NCBI RefSeq assembly: GCF_026625705.1
Contig: NZ_CP113059.1
Coordinates: 1,178,001 to 1,242,000 of the forward strand
Length of the DNA: 64,000 bases
Direction of reading: 5' to 3'
From: Pedobacter sp. SL55
GTDB taxonomy: Bacteria; Bacteroidota; Bacteroidia; Sphingobacteriales; Sphingobacteriaceae
Positions 1 through 9,128 of this stretch are shown piece by piece. The number at the start of each line of letters is the position of its first letter. Position 1 is the stretch's first letter. The position numbers and the translations under genes were made by a program. The notes beneath the pieces were generated by a model. That model saw only the letters and a list, made by a program, of their open reading frames with translations, was not told the DNA's origin and did not search any database.

Positions 1-1
1 T

Positions 2-1387
2 GCGGGAGATGGTTTGTGTGATAAGGATATTGTGGAAATCGTAGTAAAAGAAGGGCCAGAGCGTATTCAAGAGATTATTGATTATGGAATTAACTTCGAT
101 AGAAATAATGCTGGCGTTTATGATTTGGCAAAAGAAGGAGGACATTCTGAACACAGAGTGCTTCATTATAAGGATGTTACAGGTTACGAAATTGAAAGTG
201 TTTTGTTGAAGCAAATCCATCAGAATGAGAATATAGAGATCTTAACCCATTATTTCTGTTTAGAACTAATTACTCAACATCACTTGGGTAAACATGTGGA
301 TAAAAGTAGTACAGATATTAATTGTTATGGTATTTATGCTTTTAACACTGAAAATAACCATGTAGAAAAGATTTTGGCCAACGTTACTGTGTTGGCAAGT
401 GGTGGAGCTGGGCATATTTATGCAAATACTACCAATCCAGTTATTGCCACAGGCGATGGTATGGCGATGGTTTACCGTGCAAAAGGTAAAGTGAGAAATA
501 TGGAATTTATCCAATTTCATCCAACAGCTTTGTATCATCCAGGAGAGTATCCTTCCTTCTTAATATCTGAAGCGGTTAGGGGATTTGGTGGTGTTTTACG
601 TAGGAGAAATGGCGAAGAATTTATGTACGAATACGATGAACGTGGTTCTTTAGCTCCTCGTGATATCGTAGCTCGTGCTATAGATAATGAAATGAAAAAA
701 TCGGGCGATGATTTTGTGTATTTAGACATTACAATGCGCAAGAAAGCGGATATTTTGACTCATTTTCCTAACATTTACGCCAAATGTTTATCTATTGGTA
801 TAGATATGACTAAAGATTATATACCGGTAACGCCAGCTTGCCATTACATGTGTGGAGGGGTTTTGGTAGATGAAAACGGAAAATCATCTATTAACAATTT
901 ATATGCTTGTGGCGAGGTTTCGTCAACTGGTTTACATGGTGCTAATCGTTTGGCTTCCAATTCATTATTAGAAGCTACTGTTTTTGCACATCGTATTTTC
1001 TTATCAGCGATAGAGACTTATCAACATAATGTGATTCCAGATAACATTCCAGAATGGGATGATAAAGGTGTAATTCAATCTAACGAAGATATTCTGGTTA
1101 CACACAATTTGAGAGAAACTCAGAAAATTATGAGTGATTATGTCGGTATCGTACGCTCTGATTTTAGGCTGGATAGGGCCTTAAGGAGGTTGTATCTATT
1201 GTTCGAAGAAACAGAAGAATTTTATAAAAATAATAAGGTATCAGTGAAGTTATGTGAGTTACGTAACGTGATTCAGGTGGCGTATATGGTAATTAAATCG
1301 GCCAAAGCCAGGAAAGAAAGTAGGGGATTACATTATACCACAGATTATCCACAACATGCAAGCGAATTGGTTGATACTATCATCTAG
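2..1387 (+). CDS. nadB: L-aspartate oxidase NadB (5' end outside window)
   Basis: NadB is an FAD enzyme that oxidises L-aspartate to iminoaspartate, the first step of de novo NAD synthesis. The reading frame is open from base 2, and the residues before the first apparent start (AGDGLCDKD) match the middle of the family, so the gene enters from the left edge and lacks its N-terminal dinucleotide-binding GxGxxG region. Visible signatures are HPTAL, SEAVRGFGG, GEEFM, LAPRDIVARAI and the strong family motif GANRLASNSLLE followed by a helical C-terminus. The family is usually about 520-535 aa, so roughly 70 residues are missing. It is followed after 61 bp by a gamma-carbonic-anhydrase-like gene on the same strand. 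Succinate dehydrogenase flavoproteins are related, but the GANRLASNSLLE region and the C-terminus fit NadB better. Confidence 0.93.
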   Translation, partial: AGDGLCDKDIVEIVVKEGPERIQEIIDYGINFDRNNAGVYDLAKEGGHSEHRVLHYKDVTGYEIESVLLKQIHQNENIEILTHYFCLELITQHHLGKHVDKSSTDINCYGIYAFNTENNHVEKILANVTVLASGGAGHIYANTTNPVIATGDGMAMVYRAKGKVRNMEFIQFHPTALYHPGEYPSFLISEAVRGFGGVLRRRNGEEFMYEYDERGSLAPRDIVARAIDNEMKKSGDDFVYLDITMRKKADILTHFPNIYAKCLSIGIDMTKDYIPVTPACHYMCGGVLVDENGKSSINNLYACGEVSSTGLHGANRLASNSLLEATVFAHRIFLSAIETYQHNVIPDNIPEWDDKGVIQSNEDILVTHNLRETQKIMSDYVGIVRSDFRLDRALRRLYLLFEETEEFYKNNKVSVKLCELRNVIQVAYMVIKSAKARKESRGLHYTTDYPQHASELVDTII

Positions 1388-1448
1388 TTTACAGTTTTCA
1401 ATAATCAGTTTACAGTCTAATATCTAAATACTAACTACTAATTATCTC

Positions 1449-1958
1449 ATGTCTATTATATTACCAGTAAAAGGAGTTAATCCACAGTTTGGAAGTGATT
1501 GTTTTATAGCTCCTAATGCCACAATTGTTGGCGATGTTAAAGTAGGAAAAAACTGTTCCATTTGGTTTAATGCCGTAGTTAGGGGAGATGTGAACAGTAT
1601 AACTATTGGCAACGAAAGCAATATTCAAGATGGTGCAGTAATTCATGCTACTTATTTAAAAGCAGCAACAATTATTGGTAATAGAGTAAACGTGGGTCAC
1701 AATGCAATTGTACACGGTTGTACGGTAAAAGACAATGTGTTAATAGGTATGGGTGCAATAGTAATGGATAATGCGGTTGTTGATGAATATTGTATCATAG
1801 CTGCTGGAGCTGTGGTTTTAGAGAATACCATTTGCGAGAGTGGTTATATCTACGCTGGTACTCCTGCAAAAAAAATAAAGCCCATTACTGAAGAGCAACG
1901 GGCTTTATTGAATAAACTGCCTGATAATTATATCATGTATGCAGATTGGTTTAAGTAG
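1449..1958 (+). CDS. gamma carbonic anhydrase family protein (left-handed beta-helix)
   Basis: This 169-aa protein is a left-handed parallel beta-helix of the YrdA/PaaY/CaiE type, built from hexapeptide repeats across almost its whole length. Three histidines at the usual metal positions are visible: one in AVIHAT and two in VGHNAIVHGC, together with the VRGDV strand. Members bind a divalent metal as trimers. Some are carbonic anhydrases, others are thioesterases or of unknown role, so the exact reaction cannot be read from sequence. The C-terminal helix (EEQRALLNKLPDNYIMYADWF) is typical. Its stop codon ends at the base before the stop codon of the convergent lipoprotein gene, leaving no spacer and no room for a separate terminator. 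Confidence 0.88.
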   Translation: MSIILPVKGVNPQFGSDCFIAPNATIVGDVKVGKNCSIWFNAVVRGDVNSITIGNESNIQDGAVIHATYLKAATIIGNRVNVGHNAIVHGCTVKDNVLIGMGAIVMDNAVVDEYCIIAAGAVVLENTICESGYIYAGTPAKKIKPITEEQRALLNKLPDNYIMYADWFK

Positions 1959-3704
1959 CTACATTCTCCTGAAACCACCCACGTTACCTGTAGGCTGATT
2001 GTTGTTAGAAGGAGCAGGCCTAGTTGTATTGTTATCATTTATCGGCTTTTCTTTTATTTTAGGTACAGGGATAGGAGCCACCAAAGGGATAGTTATGGTT
2101 TCGTTCCTATCCCAATTTGCCCTAATAGATAGTTCTTTAGGGTAGTACCATATCGCTTCTGGCTGCGTTCCCAATTTTACATTACCGGTATCCCAAATAC
2201 CATTTTTATTTTCGTCATACACAATTCTTCCGTAGTAAACGCCTTGTTTATAGTTACTTAATTTAACTAAAGATTTCTTTGTAACGGGGAAACTGGCGAT
2301 GATTTGATTATCTTTATTTACAATCTCAAGAATATAACTTTTAGCAGAGTCTGGAGTTTCAACTTGTAGTACTAACGAACCGTATTCGTTGGCGTCTCCA
2401 AGCGTGAATTTTTTAATTAGTTCTTTATTTTTTGCTTCAAAAATAGCATTTACCGCATTCTCTCTAATTAATAAGATATAATCTTCTTTAGCTCTCCATT
2501 TATATTTGATATGGTATTTTAGGAAGTTGGTACTATCTTTTTCTAAGGTAAATTTCCTTGGTATACTGTCTTCTAACAATATAATTTTACTTTCATCGAT
2601 ACTTTTGATGGGAAAATTGAAGCTGATTGTAAGGTCTTTATTTGGATTTAAAGTACCACTTTCTAAGTTGTCAGATGCATTAACTACTCTATTATAAGTA
2701 TCTCTTTTTGATCTACTGAATTTTACGGTATCTAAAGTTTTTCCCTCATCTTTTATAGCAACTTTTACCGAGTCAAAAGATAAATCTGCTAGCCATAAGC
2801 TTACTGAATCTTTAGTTTTGTTAAATTGAAATAGTTTGTCTTGATCTACGCTAGGAGGGAAGATTACAGTTAAATCGGGGTTATTTAGCTTTTTGTTAAA
2901 GCTCATAAAAATACTTCCATCTGCGTTTAACTTTCTATCGTTAACTCTAAAATTTGGTGCAATTTCTTTAAAAACACTTAAGCGTAGGCTATCAATATTT
3001 TTATCTAATACAATAGGGTCTTTAATGAAACCAATTTCATCACTTATTTGCTGGTAAATTCTGTCGCCACCACCTTTTTCTTTTAACGCATAAACTTTAT
3101 AGGTGTCTTTTTTTAAATTGTTAAGTTTAAAGTTTCCGCTACTATCTGTTAACGTAAAAATAGGTGCTCTTTTTTTGCCAAATAAACTATCCCTAGATAA
3201 GGGAAGTATAAATACCGTACTTTCTATTTCTGCTTCTCCGGTTAGTGCATTGGTTACATTTCCACTTAAGCTTAACGAATCTATGGTAGGTCCAGTGGCA
3301 AAAGCATAGCTGAAGTTTTTAAGTACATTGCCTTCATTTAGATCTACAATTGATTTTCCGAAATTTAAAGTATAGGTAGTATTTTTCTCTAGAGAATCTG
3401 ATAAATTAATTTCAAGTCTTTTCAGCTTAGCTCTAAGTTCTGGTACTTTTTCTAATTCCGGAGAAATTGAAAATTCTTTAAACTCATTACTTAACTTAAT
3501 GTATTCATCAAATTCTATAATAATTTTTTTAGCTGTGAAATTTGTAGTTAAATTTTCTGGAGTCATTTTCAATACTTTCGGCGGAGTAGTATCTCTTGGT
3601 CCGCCTTCTGGAGATTTCATAGCGGCGCAACCATAGATCAAGCTAATTGCGCCAACAAGCACAAAAAAAATGAAGTAAAAATGGTAATTTCTGTTTTTTA
3701 GCAT
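1959..3704 (-). CDS. Ig-like domain lipoprotein, Bacteroidota-specific
   Basis: This is a predicted 581-aa outer-membrane or periplasmic lipoprotein of a Bacteroidota family with an N-terminal SbsA-like Ig domain. The N-terminus is a hydrophobic signal followed by a lipobox ending LIYGC, then the family hallmark SPEGGPRDTTPPKVL. The next about 100 residues form the Ig-like domain (IIIEFDEYIKL, TYTLNFGKSIVD), followed by beta-rich repeats and a low-complexity Pro/Asn tail ending GGFRRM. The tail may be processed or disordered. Function is unknown; a role in envelope or cell-surface maintenance is only inferred from the lipoprotein signal. It lies 121 bp downstream of mnmG on the same strand and abuts the convergent beta-helix gene. 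Confidence 0.8.
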   Translation of the reverse strand: MLKNRNYHFYFIFFVLVGAISLIYGCAAMKSPEGGPRDTTPPKVLKMTPENLTTNFTAKKIIIEFDEYIKLSNEFKEFSISPELEKVPELRAKLKRLEINLSDSLEKNTTYTLNFGKSIVDLNEGNVLKNFSYAFATGPTIDSLSLSGNVTNALTGEAEIESTVFILPLSRDSLFGKKRAPIFTLTDSSGNFKLNNLKKDTYKVYALKEKGGGDRIYQQISDEIGFIKDPIVLDKNIDSLRLSVFKEIAPNFRVNDRKLNADGSIFMSFNKKLNNPDLTVIFPPSVDQDKLFQFNKTKDSVSLWLADLSFDSVKVAIKDEGKTLDTVKFSRSKRDTYNRVVNASDNLESGTLNPNKDLTISFNFPIKSIDESKIILLEDSIPRKFTLEKDSTNFLKYHIKYKWRAKEDYILLIRENAVNAIFEAKNKELIKKFTLGDANEYGSLVLQVETPDSAKSYILEIVNKDNQIIASFPVTKKSLVKLSNYKQGVYYGRIVYDENKNGIWDTGNVKLGTQPEAIWYYPKELSIRANWDRNETITIPLVAPIPVPKIKEKPINDNNTTRPAPSNNNQPTGNVGGFRRM

Positions 3705-3825
3705 TTATAAGCGTTTTAAGCGATTTTTACCTTTTTTGGAATAATTGTATTAAAATTTTTAGTTATACGTTTATAACGCTTTATTTTAATTGATTATTTT
3801 ATATGTTTAATAATTTGATTTTCAA

Positions 3826-5688
3826 TTATTTAGCTATATGAACCATTAAAACAGAGATATCTGATGGAGAAACACCAGAAATTCGAGAAGCTTGGCCAAG
3901 CGTACGTGGTTTAATCTTCAATAACTTTTCTCTGGCTTCTTTTGATAAAGATACTAATGTGTTATAATCAAAATCAGGATTAATTGCTTTGTCTTCCATC
4001 TTCTGCATTTTGTTTACAATCTCTTGTTCCTTCTCAAAATAAGCTTCATATTTAATTTTAATTTCTGCTTGCTCTACAGTTTCTATTTCAAATTTATTTA
4101 GCAGCTCATTAAAAGGTTCACTCACTTTTCTAATATCGCTAATGTTAACTTGCGGACGGCTTAGTACACTAAATAATTTTACATTTTGCGTTAAAGGCGA
4201 AGTACCCAATTCTTCCATTAATGAATTAGCTTCTGCCATTTCTATGCCCTGTTTTTTTGTAAAAGCTACAATATCGTCCGAATCTTTTACTTTCTGTTTT
4301 ACCAGTTCTAAACGTTCATTGTTTACTAAACCTAATTCGTGAGCAATAGGAGTGAGGCGAATATCAGCATTATCTTGACGTAATAATAAGCGATGCTCTG
4401 CCCTAGAGGTGAACATTCTATAGGGTTCTTCGGTACCTTTGGTTACTAAATCATCTATCAAAACGCCTATGTAAGACTCTGAACGCTTCATAATGAGCTC
4501 GTGTTTGTCATATACCTTCTGGTGTGCGTTTATTCCAGCTATAAAACCTTGACTAGCAGCTTCTTCATAGCCAGTTGTGCCATTTATTTGACCTGCAAAG
4601 AACAAATTACTGATTAATTTGGTTTCTAGTGTTAACGAAAGCTGGGTAGGTGGAAAATAGTCATATTCTATGGCATATCCAGGCCTAAACATCTTCGCAT
4701 TTTCGAAACCAGGTATCTGAGTTAATGCTTTGTATTGTACATCTTCGGGTAATGAAGTAGAAAATCCATTGACGTAAATCTCACAGGTATTCCATCCTTC
4801 GGGTTCTACAAAAATTTGATGACGTTCCCGTTCTGCAAATCTGTTAATTTTATCTTCGATAGATGGGCAATATCTAGGGCCTAAGCCTTTAATTCTACCC
4901 GTAAACATTGGCGATTTTTCAAAGCCTTCTTTTAAAGTTTCGTGTACTTTATCGTTGGTATAGGTAATCCAGCAACAACGTTGATCTGTTGGAAGTGCTA
5001 CGTTGGTATAAGAAAATCTGCCTCTTTCTTCATCTCCCCATTGCTCTTCCATTAAACTATAATTCAATGAACGGCCATCAATTCTAGGAGGGGTACCTGT
5101 TTTCATCCTTCCAGCTTCGAAGCCTAATTCTACCAATTGTTCGGTTAAGCCTGTGGCAGATTTTTCTCCAGTTCTACCACCGCCCATTTTTTTCTCGCCA
5201 ATATGAATGATACCATTTAAAAAAGTACCATTGGTAAGCACTACAGATTTACCTTTTATCTCTACACCTAAATTAGTTTTTACACCAATAACAGTATTGT
5301 TTTTAATCAATAATGAGCTAACCATTTCCTGCCAAAAATCTACATTTGGTAAGCTTTCTAACGTTAGTCTCCATTCTTCAGCAAATCTTTTTCTATCATT
5401 TTGCGTGCGTGGGCTCCACATTGCAGGGCCTTTAGATTTGTTTAACATCCTAAATTGGATGGTAGTTTTATCGGCAATGATACCCGAATAGCCACCCATA
5501 GCATCAATTTCTCTAACTATTTGACCTTTAGCAACACCACCCATTGCAGGGTTGCAACTCATTTGAGCAATAGTTTCCATGTTCATGGTAATCAATAATA
5601 CCGATGAACCTAAATTTGCAGCAGCGGCAGCAGCTTCACAGCCTGCATGGCCGGCGCCAACTACAATTACGTCGTATTCTTTAAACAT
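3826..5688 (-). CDS. mnmG: tRNA uridine-5-carboxymethylaminomethyl modification enzyme MnmG (GidA)
   Basis: MnmG is the FAD subunit that, with GTPase MnmE, installs the carboxymethylaminomethyl group on U34 of certain tRNAs. The 620-aa product is full length: N-terminal FAD motif [19 protein letters not shown] at about residues 9-28, the [10 protein letters not shown] block, the GRTGEKSA loop, [24 protein letters not shown], and the helical C-terminus ending [14 protein letters not shown] that contacts tRNA and MnmE. The start [13 protein letters not shown] is clear because the FAD motif follows at once. The upstream 80 bp carries two perfect 16-bp parS-like palindromes separating it from uup. 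In many bacteria this gene lies in the origin region near parAB and parS. No parA or parB gene is visible here. Confidence 0.97.
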   Translation of the reverse strand: MFKEYDVIVVGAGHAGCEAAAAAANLGSSVLLITMNMETIAQMSCNPAMGGVAKGQIVREIDAMGGYSGIIADKTTIQFRMLNKSKGPAMWSPRTQNDRKRFAEEWRLTLESLPNVDFWQEMVSSLLIKNNTVIGVKTNLGVEIKGKSVVLTNGTFLNGIIHIGEKKMGGGRTGEKSATGLTEQLVELGFEAGRMKTGTPPRIDGRSLNYSLMEEQWGDEERGRFSYTNVALPTDQRCCWITYTNDKVHETLKEGFEKSPMFTGRIKGLGPRYCPSIEDKINRFAERERHQIFVEPEGWNTCEIYVNGFSTSLPEDVQYKALTQIPGFENAKMFRPGYAIEYDYFPPTQLSLTLETKLISNLFFAGQINGTTGYEEAASQGFIAGINAHQKVYDKHELIMKRSESYIGVLIDDLVTKGTEEPYRMFTSRAEHRLLLRQDNADIRLTPIAHELGLVNNERLELVKQKVKDSDDIVAFTKKQGIEMAEANSLMEELGTSPLTQNVKLFSVLSRPQVNISDIRKVSEPFNELLNKFEIETVEQAEIKIKYEAYFEKEQEIVNKMQKMEDKAINPDFDYNTLVSLSKEAREKLLKIKPRTLGQASRISGVSPSDISVLMVHIAK

Positions 5689-5699
5689 ATATTTTTCGA

Positions 5700-5715
5700 T
5701 GTTTCACGTGAAACA
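5700..5715. promoter_or_regulatory. parS-like centromere site 1
   Basis: The sequence TGTTTCACGTGAAACA is a perfect 16-bp palindrome, extended to 18 bp by flanking A and T. It matches the widely conserved chromosomal parS consensus bound by ParB/Spo0J. It lies 11 bp upstream of the mnmG start codon. Functioning as a centromere is inferred from the match; a local operator role is possible but less likely. Confidence 0.85.
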
Positions 5716-5741
5716 TTAGTTTTATTTTGCTTTTTTAATCA

Positions 5742-5757
5742 TGTTTCACGTGAAACA
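5742..5757. promoter_or_regulatory. parS-like centromere site 2
   Basis: This is a second identical TGTTTCACGTGAAACA palindrome, extended to a perfect 20-bp palindrome at 5740-5759. Its centre is 42 bp from that of site 1, close to four helical turns, so both sites would face the same side of the DNA. It sits between the uup stop codon (10 bp away) and mnmG. Confidence 0.85.
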
Positions 5758-5767
5758 TGATTAATTT

Positions 5768-7630
5768 TTATTTTTCAGATAACTCCATCCATCTTTCCAT
5801 ATCTGTTTCAATAGTTTTATTGATGTTGGTTATCGTTTCTGATATTTCTTGGATTTGGATATAATTAGATGGGTCTGTTTGATTTAGTTCTTGCGTTAAG
5901 GTTTTAATTTTATTTTCGTTTTCTGCTAAAGCCTCTTCTAGTTTTTTAAATTCTTGTTGCTCTTTAAAGCTAAGTTTATTGCCGCTTGATGCTTGGGTTG
6001 GTTTTTGTTCTTCTACTTTTTGTTTCTTTGAAGCGGCTTCTTTTTCTTGTTCTAAACTGTTTCTGTGTTCAGAATAGTTACCATTAAATATTTTTACATT
6101 TCCGTTTCCTTCCATAATAAATAACTGATCACTCATTTTATCTAACAGGTACCTATCGTGAGAAACGAGGATTAATATGCCTGGAAAATTTTCTAAAAAT
6201 TCTTCTAAGACATTTAGGGTATCAATATCTAAATCGTTAGTTGGTTCATCTAAAATTAGAAAGTTTGGATTTTGCATTAAAACTTTCATTAAATGTAAAC
6301 GCTTTTTTTCGCCACCACTTAATTTCTCTACCAAACCATGTTGCTTTTTTGGAGGAAATAGAAATAGTGTAAGTAGGGCAGAAGCGGAAATTGTTTGTCC
6401 ATCCGCCATTTTGATATACTCAGCATCTGCCTTCACGATATCAATTACTCTTTCTTTTTCGTTAAAACTTAATCCACCTTGCTTGTAATATCCGTATTGA
6501 GTGGTATCTCCAATATCAACTTTACCCTTGTCAGGATTTAAGTTTCCTGTGATGATATTTAAAAGTGTGGATTTTCCAGTTCCATTTTTGCCCGCTAAGC
6601 CAATTCTATCTCCCTTTTTAAAAACATAAGAAAAATCATTGATGATAGTTACATTATTGAAACTTTGGTTAATGTGGTCAAGCTCTAAAATTTTGTTTCC
6701 CTGTCGGGCCATTTTTACATTTAAAGTAACTTTTTGATGATCTACTCTTTGTTTAGTTTTTTCTTCTAAATCATAAAAAGCGTTTTGTCTAGCAACAGAT
6801 TTTGTTCCTCTAGCTTGGGGCATCCTGCGCATCCATTCTAGTTCTTTCTTTAAAAGATTTTTATTTTTCTGAAAGGTAGCATCATCTTGTGCTTCTCTTT
6901 CTGCTTTCTTTTCTAAGAAATAGGCATAGTTGCCATTATAAGTAAAAGTTTTCCCTCTTTCTAGCTCTACTATGGTGTTGCAAACATTATCTAAAAAATA
7001 CCGATCGTGAGTAACTAATAATAACGTTTTGGCTCCAGAAGTAAGTATTTTTTCTAGCCATTCAATGGTATCAATGTCTAAATGGTTGGTTGGCTCATCT
7101 AAAACGTAAATTTCTGGATCTTCAATTAAAAGTTTAGCTAAAGCTAGCCTTTTACGCTGACCACCAGATAAAGTATCTATTTTTTGCTGCAAATGATTGA
7201 TGCCCATTCTGCTTAAAATAGTTTTGATCTGGTGCTCGTATTCCCAAGCATTGTGTTCGCTTAATTCTTCATATAATCTATTGAGCTTCTTTTCATCAGG
7301 GTGCTCTTCCTCAATTAATTCTTCATATTCTTTAATGAGTTGTTGTTGCTTATTTTCGGTAGAGAAAATAAAGTCGCTAATGGTAGCATTTTCTGGAAAA
7401 GAAGGTTCTTGGTCTAAGAAACCAATTTTGGTAGATTTATTTTTCACTACTTTTCCTTCTAGCGGAGCAAAGCGCTCTGCCAGTAGTTTCATTAGGGTGC
7501 TTTTACCAGCGCCGTTAACGCCAACTAGTGCCACACGCTGCCCAGCATTAATTCCTAATGTTAAATTTTTAAAAAGCCATTCGTCGTGATAGGCGTGGCC
7601 AAGCCCTTCTGCTGCAATTAGTGTACTCAA
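5768..7630 (-). CDS. uup: ABC-F family ATP-binding protein, Uup type
   Basis: This soluble 620-aa ATPase has two fused nucleotide-binding domains and no membrane segments, the ABC-F architecture. Domain 1 has Walker A GVNGAGKST at about residue 37, signature LSGGQRKR and Walker B VLDEPTNHLD. The linker (about 240-330, AEREAQDDATFQKN...RMPQARGTKS) is the charged P-site tRNA interaction motif region. Domain 2 has GKNGTGKST, LSGGEKKR and LILDEPTNDLD. A C-terminal coiled coil (about 545-620, rich in E, K and Q) marks it as Uup-like rather than EttA or an antibiotic-resistance ABC-F. Such proteins act on ribosomes, and Uup has been linked to precise excision and ribosome assembly. A possible promoter (TACTTTTG) lies on this strand at 7751-7758, about 120 bp upstream. 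Confidence 0.93.
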   Translation of the reverse strand: MSTLIAAEGLGHAYHDEWLFKNLTLGINAGQRVALVGVNGAGKSTLMKLLAERFAPLEGKVVKNKSTKIGFLDQEPSFPENATISDFIFSTENKQQQLIKEYEELIEEEHPDEKKLNRLYEELSEHNAWEYEHQIKTILSRMGINHLQQKIDTLSGGQRKRLALAKLLIEDPEIYVLDEPTNHLDIDTIEWLEKILTSGAKTLLLVTHDRYFLDNVCNTIVELERGKTFTYNGNYAYFLEKKAEREAQDDATFQKNKNLLKKELEWMRRMPQARGTKSVARQNAFYDLEEKTKQRVDHQKVTLNVKMARQGNKILELDHINQSFNNVTIINDFSYVFKKGDRIGLAGKNGTGKSTLLNIITGNLNPDKGKVDIGDTTQYGYYKQGGLSFNEKERVIDIVKADAEYIKMADGQTISASALLTLFLFPPKKQHGLVEKLSGGEKKRLHLMKVLMQNPNFLILDEPTNDLDIDTLNVLEEFLENFPGILILVSHDRYLLDKMSDQLFIMEGNGNVKIFNGNYSEHRNSLEQEKEAASKKQKVEEQKPTQASSGNKLSFKEQQEFKKLEEALAENENKIKTLTQELNQTDPSNYIQIQEISETITNINKTIETDMERWMELSEK

Positions 7631-7858
7631 TGTATTTCGAAACTATTTATATAATCAAACTATTATGATTGCCGTATAATGTAGTTCGGCAAATCATAAG
7701 TTGTTTAATCATTTTTAAAAAACAATTATAAATTATAATGAAAATTGTTGCAAAAGTACGGATTATAAACTGCTTAATGCTTTTGCGGCTAGTAGATTAG
7801 TTATTAAACGAAGAAATATTACGAAAGTGTGTGGTAGTTAAATTTAATGCTTTACGTT

Positions 7859-8545
7859 TTAATTCAAATTGAAGTTATCGTTTCTGATATTCATTACGTT
7901 TGATGCAGCTAGGATAGACACAATTAAAGCTCCAATAACTATAGCAATAAGTAATTGTAAGGTAGAGTACAAGTTGGTTCCTCTTACAATTTTTTGTGAT
8001 TCTTCTTTCAATTGTTCGCCTACTACAGTTTGTACTTTGGTAAGCTGAGAAAGGGTATTAGAAATGTCTGAAAATGATTTTTCGGCATCACTATCATAAA
8101 GCCTTCTTAGCGCAGTTTTATCTAATGAATTTGCATTTAATAGCATGTTTTTCTCTATTATTTTGTTCTCTAGCAGCTTAGCTTTTAACTCGGTTAAGTG
8201 GTTTTTTTCATTCTTAACCAGAAACGTTTGTTCATACTTGGCTAAAAGCGTATCGATATGTTTATCGTAAGTTTTAAGCTTAGCGTTAAGCTGTTGTGCA
8301 GATAGTTTATTTTGATCACTGTAAACAAAGGTTTCTAGAAGGAAGCGCTTTGCATACAGTTTTTCGGAAATGTAGAAAAGATCTGTAGCAGGTACCAATC
8401 TGTCGTTATAAAGCGAAGTAAATGCCTTTTCCATATTCTTAATGCTTCTATCTTCTAATAGACGGATGAGGATAGTACAGGCCATAATTAAGAAAAGCAA
8501 AATGGCAATCTTGGTTTTTTGCTTTAGCGAATAAGAGAATTTCAT
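7859..8545 (-). CDS. orphan 4HB_MCP-type membrane sensor without output domain
   Basis: This 228-aa protein has one N-terminal membrane helix (TKIAILLFLIMACTILIRLL), an extracytoplasmic all-helical region of about 150 residues resembling the four-helix-bundle sensor domain of chemoreceptors, and a second membrane helix (LQLLIAIVIGALIVSILAASNV) followed by only about 10 residues. There is no HAMP, kinase or methyl-accepting domain, and the frame ends in a normal stop with no continuation visible. It therefore resembles a free sensor module. Partners cannot be read from the context: uup lies downstream and a 580-bp non-coding spacer upstream. Function is unknown. Confidence 0.7.
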   Translation of the reverse strand: MKFSYSLKQKTKIAILLFLIMACTILIRLLEDRSIKNMEKAFTSLYNDRLVPATDLFYISEKLYAKRFLLETFVYSDQNKLSAQQLNAKLKTYDKHIDTLLAKYEQTFLVKNEKNHLTELKAKLLENKIIEKNMLLNANSLDKTALRRLYDSDAEKSFSDISNTLSQLTKVQTVVGEQLKEESQKIVRGTNLYSTLQLLIAIVIGALIVSILAASNVMNIRNDNFNLN

Positions 8546-8864
8546 ATCTGGTTGTTATAAATTCACAAGATAGCTAAATTTTCGATAGGATAAGTGTTTT
8601 GATAAGCCCTAGTAACTATGTTTTATTGGTTGGCACCAAAAAATATTATACTTAAGGGAGGAAATGCACTGAAGTATAGGTTCTATAAAGCTGTTTTCTG
8701 TGTTGTTGTATAAATTGAAAGTAAAAAGGTTTTTGCGAATGTTTCGTGATCCATTTGTTTTAAATTAGCCGCAAAGTAAAAAAAGAGCTACGCTAAGAAC
8801 GCAAAGGTTATATCGTTTTCTTTATTTATCAACTTCTAATCTTCGAGATTATACCAAAGGCTTA

Positions 8865-8908
8865 GCTTTGACAAATTTCTATCCCATTTGCTAGGAGTTT
8901 GTCAAAGC
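8865..8908. repeat. inverted repeat GCTTTGACAAA/TTTGTCAAAGC
   Basis: Two perfect 11-bp arms are separated by 22 bp; both are flanked by GGCTTAGC-like sequence. There is no U-tract, so it is probably a palindromic spacer element rather than a terminator. Confidence 0.6.
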
Positions 8909-8958
8909 GGCTTAGCACCACAGCTCTTAGTTAATTAAATCCGATTGGAACGAACACG

Positions 8959-8984
8959 TTTGGCAAACACATAGGTTTGCCAAA
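8959..8984. repeat. hairpin TTTGGCAAAC/GTTTGCCAAA
   Basis: A perfect 10-bp stem closes a 6-nt loop (ACATAG). It lies in the spacer between the 4HB sensor and the GIN-domain gene, and neither side has the run of T expected of a terminator. Confidence 0.55.
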
Positions 8985-9060
8985 AAGTAAAGTGTAAAGC
9001 GGGGTTGAAGAGCCTATGAAAAAGCGGTATTGTTTTGCTAGCTGTAAAATAGCTAAGGCA

Positions 9061-9086
9061 AAAAGAAAGCGGGCATCCACCCGCTT
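9061..9086 (-). terminator. rho-independent terminator of the GIN-domain gene
   Basis: A 7-bp G+C-rich stem (AAGCGGG/CCCGCTT, loop of 6) is followed on the minus strand by a T-rich tract (TTCTTTTTG). It lies 43 bp past the stop codon of the gene at 9129-9761. Confidence 0.8.
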
Positions 9087-9128
9087 GATTAACTAAAACT
9101 AAACTAAATTTATATGTGAATATGAATT

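Larger units (their letters stand above)
8546..9128. other. 583-bp spacer with repeats, no gene seen
   Basis: No convincing reading frame was found here; the best, at about 8619-8714, encodes 31 residues with no recognisable features. The spacer carries a remnant resembling the widespread CGCTAAGAACGCAAAGG repeat near 8790-8810, an 11-bp inverted repeat (8865-8875 with 8898-8908), a 10-bp hairpin (8959-8968 with 8975-8984) and the terminator of the GIN-domain gene at its right end. Confidence 0.6.

Noticed and set aside
295..1353. Two perfect DnaA-box 9-mers (TGTGGATAA and TTATCCACA) inside nadB
   Set aside because: Both are coding for conserved residues and stand alone, about 1 kb apart; an origin would need a cluster in a spacer.
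7660..7700. Imperfect hairpin upstream of uup (TATGATTGCCG with CGGCAAATCATA)
   Set aside because: One base is unpaired and there is no conserved or terminator context; too weak to call.
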